Source: Lepidurus packardi
Lineage: Eukaryota; Arthropoda; Branchiopoda; Notostraca; Triopsidae
DNA: 64,000 nucleotides
Reading direction: 5' to 3'
Assembly: GCA_023053545.1 (NCBI GenBank)
Contig: JAKZAN010000163.1
Span: 1-64,000 of the forward strand
Shown here: positions 57,865 to 64,000 of the stretch, in pieces
Layout: each line of letters opens with the position of its first letter
How positions within the stretch are numbered: the stretch's first letter is position 1
Notes under the pieces: model-generated
Database searches by the model: none
Seen by the model: only the letters and a program-made list of their open reading frames with translations
Told to the model about the DNA's origin: nothing
Made by a program: the position numbers and the translations under genes

Positions 57865-59474
57865 TCAATCATCATCTTCCTCCTCTTCTTTCGGTAGGTA
57901 GTAAAGCTTCACGTTCGTCTGGTAAGGGCTCTTCAGCAGCACATATTCACCATCTGATTCATTGAAAACTGCCTCTAGAACACACTTAACGACGGGCCAG
58001 CACTCATGGATCTTGAAAGTTATATTCTTCTCGATCTCTTTGATAGTGGCTTCCATGACGTTGAGGATATTATACTTTCCAGGCTCTCTAGTCTAGCTGA
58101 TGTATGCAGTCTTGATCTTGTCAGCACCAGCCAAGTAAGCTTCGATGATCCATTTCTGCCAGTTGCAGTTGTTGGCCAAATACTCTTGAGAAATAACCTC
58201 ACCTGCAGCATTCTCGAATTTCTTTTTCCATTCATAGTTCGATGTGGTTTCGAATAGTGCCCTGGCGATAATCTTCTCCATCGTTTCTTCGTCATCCACA
58301 ATCACATTTTTCGCACAGTCTAGCTCCACCTTCGTGTAAATTCGTAGTTTTTTCCCTACATTAATCTTGATGTATCTCTTGAAGCTATCGTCAGAATCCC
58401 CAGTTTCTTCTTCTTCCTAGTCAACTTCAGCCTAGTATAGGATCTTATCTGGCAGGCCGATTTGTTTACGGAAGGACTTAGTGACTTTGGTAGCTTTGAT
58501 GCAATTATCCCATACGCGTGACTCCTCAGGCATGCTGTTTGTAGTGTTTTAGTTGACTGCGAAAAGATCCAGGAAGGTACACTCATTGTTGTCGAAGTTG
58601 TCCAGAATCATGACGTTTCCTTCTTTGTTAATTTTAATGTGCCAAGGATACTGGCTCGCCTTCAGAGTCATGAGTGCCAACAAAAACTGTACACTCGTAA
58701 AAACCTTTCTTTCTGGGGTTTGGTTGTCCACAGCTTCGCTGATCATTTCAGCCAGGACTGGATCAGAAAGAGTGAGTTTGGGAGTGGGTTCTTCGTCGAG
58801 GAATTGCAGAGGATATTATCGACGCTGGACTCTTTAGACAACAGTATTTACTGCCTTGAGTTTTCCAACCTCTTTGACTTCTTCCACAGATACATCTTTT
58901 TCAGTGATGGTCTATCTGTCGAACTGTGCCTTAGAGATGTCCTTAACTTGTATCCAATTGTTTCTGACCGTGATGGCCTCTTTAAATTTGGTCTTTAGGA
59001 CTTGTTTGCCTCGGCTATTTATTGGTTAGAGAGATTCAAAATCGTCAATAAAGGAAATTGCTCATATCTTACAATTGTTTGGTCTTGTTAAAGGTATTCC
59101 GTGGTCCGGAAGACGAAAAAGCAGTCTTGTTGGTCTGCTGGCTCTTCGTTGGCTGGTACACCTTTGGCTTAATCCCAATAGTTGTTTTGGGGGCTTTTTT
59201 CACAGGTTCCTCTACCATGATGAACTACATGAGGCGGGAGTGCACATAAATGTTATTTGGAGGAAGTAGGATAATGAGGGAGAGATATGCTTACTTAATT
59301 TTCTTCATCAACTTTTTTGGTGTTGAACTGGGTGAGATCACAACACTTGCCGATGCGTTCAAAGCGGTTGACGAGGCCAAGAGGTAAGTCGTTAAATCGT
59401 TCCTGCTCAAGTTTGTCAGGGCCCCAGTGTTCCCTGCGATAAATTTTGAAGTCTTCGAGGATGGAAAGGTCCAT
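57865..59474 (-). CDS. EIF3D: eIF3d, translation initiation factor 3 subunit D
   Basis: A 493-residue protein. It is the cap-binding/peripheral eIF3 subunit. Two introns: 59225-59294 (70 nt, the longest seen) and 59015-59072 (58 nt). The N-terminus carries WGPDKLEQERFNDLPLGL and RFERIGKCCDLTQF, equivalent to human WGP...[22 protein letters not shown]. The body has FLLALMTLKASQYPWHIKI, KKKFENAAGEVISQEY and WIIEAYLAGADKIKTAYIS, all diagnostic. The end is acidic (EEEEDDD). The Arg/Gly-rich RNA-binding insert of animals is reduced to a short Gln/Lys-rich segment. Confidence 0.92.
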
Positions 59475-59644
59475 AGTTGATATGTATTGCAAATGAGTTA
59501 TTTTGATAATAAGTTCGTACTGTGTCTATCTCTTTAGAATGGCTACCTAGTCGATCCCCTTTCTCCAAACTGTCTTTAAGCCTAGTTTTAAATCATAACT
59601 ACCATTAATAAGGTGATTATCGTCCTATTTAAATTCTCCTAACC

Positions 59645-62600
59645 ATGAAGACTCTCTTCTTCCTGGCTCTTACTTCCTCCCTCTTCTCCATCCTCACCCC
59701 CCAGACACTTACCATTACGTTCCCAAATAACGCCTCTACTTCTCCCGATCGATTTGCCGCCGCATCGACAACCCTAACCGTCTCTGCCACTCTTAGTTCG
59801 CCCATCTCTGGCATTGTTTCTGCCACACTCACTTTTCCTGCCAACTTCACTGAAGCAGGCACCCCTTCTACCTCTTCTATTCCTAACCCCAACTGTATCA
59901 CAGTTCAACTAAATCAGTACGTATGCAATTTTTCTTCGAGCAGCATCAGTGGATTTGTGATGACAATCACTTCGGCCCGGAACCCACCCTATGCCGTGAG
60001 CTACGCCAACAGCAGCAGTATGGTAACTATGAGCTTCTCGAATGGTTTGGGCGTTTCCACAACTATCAACAGCGGAACAAATTCGGGCGCAAGGATATAC
60101 TCTAATCCCTCAATGAAGTGTTCGTTGGAGTTTACACCTAGTGTAAGCAGCACAGGTACATTAAAAATAGGGGTGGTGAACTCTCTTGCAATGAACCTCT
60201 CGTCATAGAAATAGTTTCGGCTGGCGTTCCCAGATAAATGGGATGGGTATTACTCGACAGGACTTATTCAAGGCTCCGATAATTCTGACATCACCACGAC
60301 CCTCGGGATTTCTGCATACAATGGATCGATCACTAGTTCTTCTTTGCTGACGATTTCACGTACCTTTACTTCGATGAGGAAGTCTCTGAGCATTGTCCTC
60401 CCCTCTTCGACAATCATCCCCGCCAACTCAACTATTTACTTTGTGATCGATAGAATCAATACTCCTACACTCGAAAACCCTAACTTCAACTTCTCCATGA
60501 CCACTAATCTGGTATCTTTTGGTTAGGTTGAATATACCTCTTCTTCAAATGTAGTCGTCTCTCCCCTTACACCCCTTTCTCTTACTGCCACCCTGACCAC
60601 TTCTGGAACCCAGGTCAACAAACCTTTCACGATGTAGTTTCAAATGGGTAACACACAAGGAGCTTTCATTGCACCTGCCGACATTGTACAGATTACATAT
60701 CCTACTCTAGTCGGCTTGCCTTCCTCAAGTATCTAGATGTCAATGGAATCGTCCGAGGTTTTGGTTAGTTTGATCGGAGGGAGCATTGCTTCTAGATCCC
60801 AGAATTTCTCAGTAACATATTTGGGGAATTCGAACACAGAGCCTACCCTTATCAACAAACAGTATAACATTACACTTTCGCCCAACTTCACGATGCCTAG
60901 AAATACTCAGACCCAAACAGTCATAATAAGCTTCTTCCGGCAGAACTCAAGGTACATGGTTTGTACAGTGCCTATTACTGCTAGTAATGGGCCTCTGACT
61001 GTGAACTCGATCGTGCCGACTGCAGCAACCGTTGCTGGGATCACAACCTATACCTTTAATATCAGCTGCACTAACGGGATAAGTACTTCAGGTGGATTAG
61101 TAGTAGTTTTTCCCGCAGAAATAGCAGTAGAGGGTGCCTGTTCGTTCAATCTTTCTTGGCCATTTAATTCTTCATCAGGGGCTTGTTCGGTGGTGACCTC
61201 AAACATTGTCAATATCTCGGGTGCTTTCAGCCAAGCAGTTTCCAGCGGAAGCACCTTATTGTTTAGCATTACTAATATTAGAAACCCTCTTTCGACAGCC
61301 TCCCTAGCCAACAATTTCACGATTTCAACTTACGATGACATTTCCTCCAATACTACTCTGGTTGATATGACTTCCAGGTTCTTTACCATCAATTTTAACA
61401 AAGCTCTGATTTCTACAATTTCCTTGGAGATTGCCAACAAGACCGTAGGGGCAGTTTCGTAATATAGCTTCCAATGGCTGAATCCTTCTCCATATGCAGC
61501 CGAAAGTATTATCACTATAACCTATCCTTCAGATGTGATGCTCTATAATTCCCCAATCACCTTCAGGAATGCTGGTACTTTTGCGTCGATTATATCTTCG
61601 AATGTCTCTACCAATAAAGTAGCCATTAAGCTTTTGGCCGATGTAGCTAATGCTAGTTCTCTGACAGCAACTATATCCTTCATAAACATGAATCGGACGG
61701 GCTTAGTATCTGGCTTCGCCGTTGAGACTTCAACTAAATCTGGTTTTCCCATTGATTACTCTACATTTCTCTCAGCTAATATCACAACTGCTTCTGCATT
61801 CTCCTCCCTCACGGCTGCACCTGAAACGACGAAAGGAACTTCAGATTTTGGGAATCTGGTGTTGAATCTAACAGCCTCGACCAGCCATCCGACGAACTCT
61901 GCTTTTGCTATAGAATTCGATGCATCTGAAGTGAACACCTCGAATGTTTCATGCACTGTTCTTGGAGGGTGCTTTATCTTGAGTAATCAAGGCTCTCTGG
62001 TTGTAATAATAACATCCTCGTCAGTTATCCAAGGAGCTAGCATTTCTGTCACTCTCTCAAATCTAAAGTATCCCCGTTCTCAGAAGCCAAGTTTAGTGAA
62101 GCTGACTTCGTTTACGAACAGCAGTCAGACAGCCTCAATCAATTCGTTGAGCACCAGCTTCACCGTAGCGAAGACTAAACTGCTTAATATCGCCTACAAT
62201 TCCCAATCCATGAACTACTATCGTTCTACTGACAAAATTCAACTCGTGCTCACTGTTACTAACCACCTAGCCACTTCAGATCTGATTTTTATCTATTTTA
62301 ATTCTTTCTATTCCTACTCCAGTGGTGGCAGCATATCATGCTAGGGTTCTTACTTGACATGTTTGTTTAATAACACTACCAGACTCCTCAGAGTCTCTAC
62401 CAGTACAGGCTATGTCAATACATCTACCATCGATATCGGCGTACTGGGCTTCACCACCGGCTCCCTGGTGGGCACACAGAGTACTCAACTAAACGGGCAG
62501 ATAGAAGCATACACAACTGAAAATAGTGGGGTTTATAGGATCGATGCTACTGCCTCTCCTCTGAATTTTAGTTTGACCTGCGGGGATAATATAATTTGTC

Positions 62601-64000
62601 GGACTTGTCTGGTGAACAACCATTCCCACTGCACAAGCTGCTACTCTGACAATACGATTACCTCTCTAATATACCTGGTCGACAGCAAAGACTGCACCAA
62701 TAACTGCACAAACGTCAATCAATTCTACTTTGCTTCAGGAAACATCTGTGACGCATGCCAAGCACCTTGCTCTACCTGCACAAATAAATATGTCTGTAAC
62801 ACTTGCCTCAGCACCTTTCCATACCTCTATCAAAACACTACCAATTCCACATGCAACTCTACGTGCATCTTGGGATACTATGAGGCTACAGTCAATGGCA
62901 TTCTCCTGTGTCGACCGTGCGCAGCTTCATGCGCTACGTGCAATGCAACAGCTATCTTTTGCCTAACCTGTACGGTAACCTCTGAGTTCGTACAAAATGG
63001 CTCTTGTGTGGTTTCCTGTAGCCTCGGATTCTACCCGTCAAGCACTTTGTGCAAGACATGTGACCCAAGTTGCAGGACTTGTCAGAATGCGACTGCCTGC
63101 ACTTCATGCCTGTCTGGATATGTGGAGTTACCGTCTCAGCTTTGCGGAAATAGCTGCCCTTCAGGGACTGCTATTAATTTGAGCACGAACAAATGTGGGT
63201 GTATGCCTCCTTGTGCGACTTGTTCCGGTACTCAGAGCAATTGTTTGTCCTGTTTAGCTGATAGTCTTTATGGAAACACTTGCGTGCCGTCATGTCCGAG
63301 CGGTACAGTTACCGCCAACAACATTTGTGTTAGTTGTGCTATGAACTGTTTAGTCTGTACCTTAACAGCATGCGTCTCCTGCCTAAGCAATACATATCTC
63401 TATGATGGCAAATGCTTTTCGGACTGCAACTCCATTGGCCCAGAGTACGACAGAAATATAGCTACGGGCACCTGCATTAAATGCCCCACTGGCTGTGATA
63501 GTTGCAACCCCATTACGCAAACCAACTGCTCGTCATGCATCAGTAACTATGTCCTTGATACTAGTACGAGCCTGTGCGTGGAAAGATGCGTGGCCCTCGG
63601 AAACTGCTCTGCGCCTGTTATTTGCACCACAGGTTTTGTACTTAACGGCAACGCGTGCGTGCCCGAAGAGCCCAGCGCAAATGGCAAAGCATCGATTATT
63701 ATTTAAATTGTTGCTCTTGGGAGTTTAGTCACGATAGGGCTTCTATCGAAACTCTTGGTCAAAATAACTTTTTTGCCTTACTCGATCATGTCGATGGTGT
63801 GTGTTTTGGAATGGTGTGGCTGCCTAATCGTAGTGGGACTGGGTGGAGAATACATGGGGAAAAATCGGTTGCTTGCCTAAAGTTACGATCTTCGGAGTAG
63901 CGGCGTGATATGCGTATTGGTGGGAATCGTGCTGAACTATGTTCTGAACGGGTTCCACATCCTGGCTTACCTTAAATATATTTCGGCGGACCCCTACTTT
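59645..64000 (+). CDS. Giant secreted/membrane protein with Cys-rich furin-like region (partial)
   Basis: A frame open from the ATG to the window edge: at least 1452 codons, 3' end outside. It has a signal peptide (MKTLFFLALTSSLFSIL). The first 900 residues are Ser/Thr/Asn-rich with repeated beta-sandwich-like units (each with a pattern such as ITFPNNAS or VVVFPAEIAVEGAC) and many N-glycosylation sites. From about residue 980 comes a cysteine-rich region of CxxC and CxxCxxxxxx repeats of the furin/growth-factor-receptor type (for example CDPSCRTCQNATACTSC). After that the frame becomes hydrophobic, with several membrane helices (SIIIQIVALGSLVTIGLL). This layout is common in large ciliate surface proteins. 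No enzyme motif recognised. Confidence 0.8.

Overview
The window is one end of a macronuclear chromosome of a ciliate. It opens with about 37 uninterrupted CCCCAA units (the C4A2 telomere typical of Oligohymenophorea). Every conserved gene reads correctly only if TAA and TAG mean glutamine and TGA is the sole stop. For example, in-frame TAG or TAA fall inside the conserved blocks of cystinosin, SLC66A2, MAPK15, Rpn13 and VPS18, and each of these genes ends at TGA. Base composition is moderate, visibly less AT-rich than the well-known Tetrahymena or Ichthyophthirius genomes, so I do not name a genus. Introns are tiny (about 25-70 nt, one candidate of 20 nt), with GT...AG ends. All gene models below were built by hand with this code and these introns. 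Because only TGA stops, open frames alone are weak evidence, and I relied on conserved families, splice joins and protein-like composition.

Layout. 1-8.5 kb: telomere, a cystinosin-type transporter (CTNS), three uncharacterised proteins and a CTD-type phosphatase. 8.7-17 kb: tRNA-Phe, a Hub1/UBL5 protein with an N-terminal zinc ribbon, a 1499-residue type I membrane protein, proteasome receptor Rpn13 and the MAP kinase MAPK15/ERK7. 17-28 kb: small and multipass membrane proteins, tRNA-Gly, an acidic leucine-rich-repeat protein, and the PQ-loop transporter SLC66A2. 28-34 kb: a secreted class 3 lipase, a RING/B-box/coiled-coil (TRIM-like) protein and two large proteins of unknown function. 34-46 kb: VPS18 overlapping a metallopeptidase-like gene, COMMD4, a coiled-coil protein resembling outer-arm dynein docking subunits, a SAPS-domain PP6 regulatory subunit, and two uncharacterised proteins. 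47-60 kb: RRP9, an RRM protein, eS27, a LAMTOR4-like protein, eIF3d and several ciliate-type unknowns. 59.6 kb to the end: a very large secreted/membrane protein with a cysteine-rich region, running off the window.

Genes lie on both strands with short intergenic spaces (often 80-300 bp). There is no operon logic. Recurrent themes are endolysosomal traffic (CTNS, SLC66A2, VPS18, LAMTOR4-like), cilium biology (MAPK15, docking-complex-like coiled coil), and translation/RNA (eIF3d, eS27, RRP9, Hub1). No transposon, CRISPR, rRNA or viral gene was found. The most unusual item is the Hub1/UBL5 protein preceded in frame by a zinc ribbon that looks like the one in ribosomal protein eL37.
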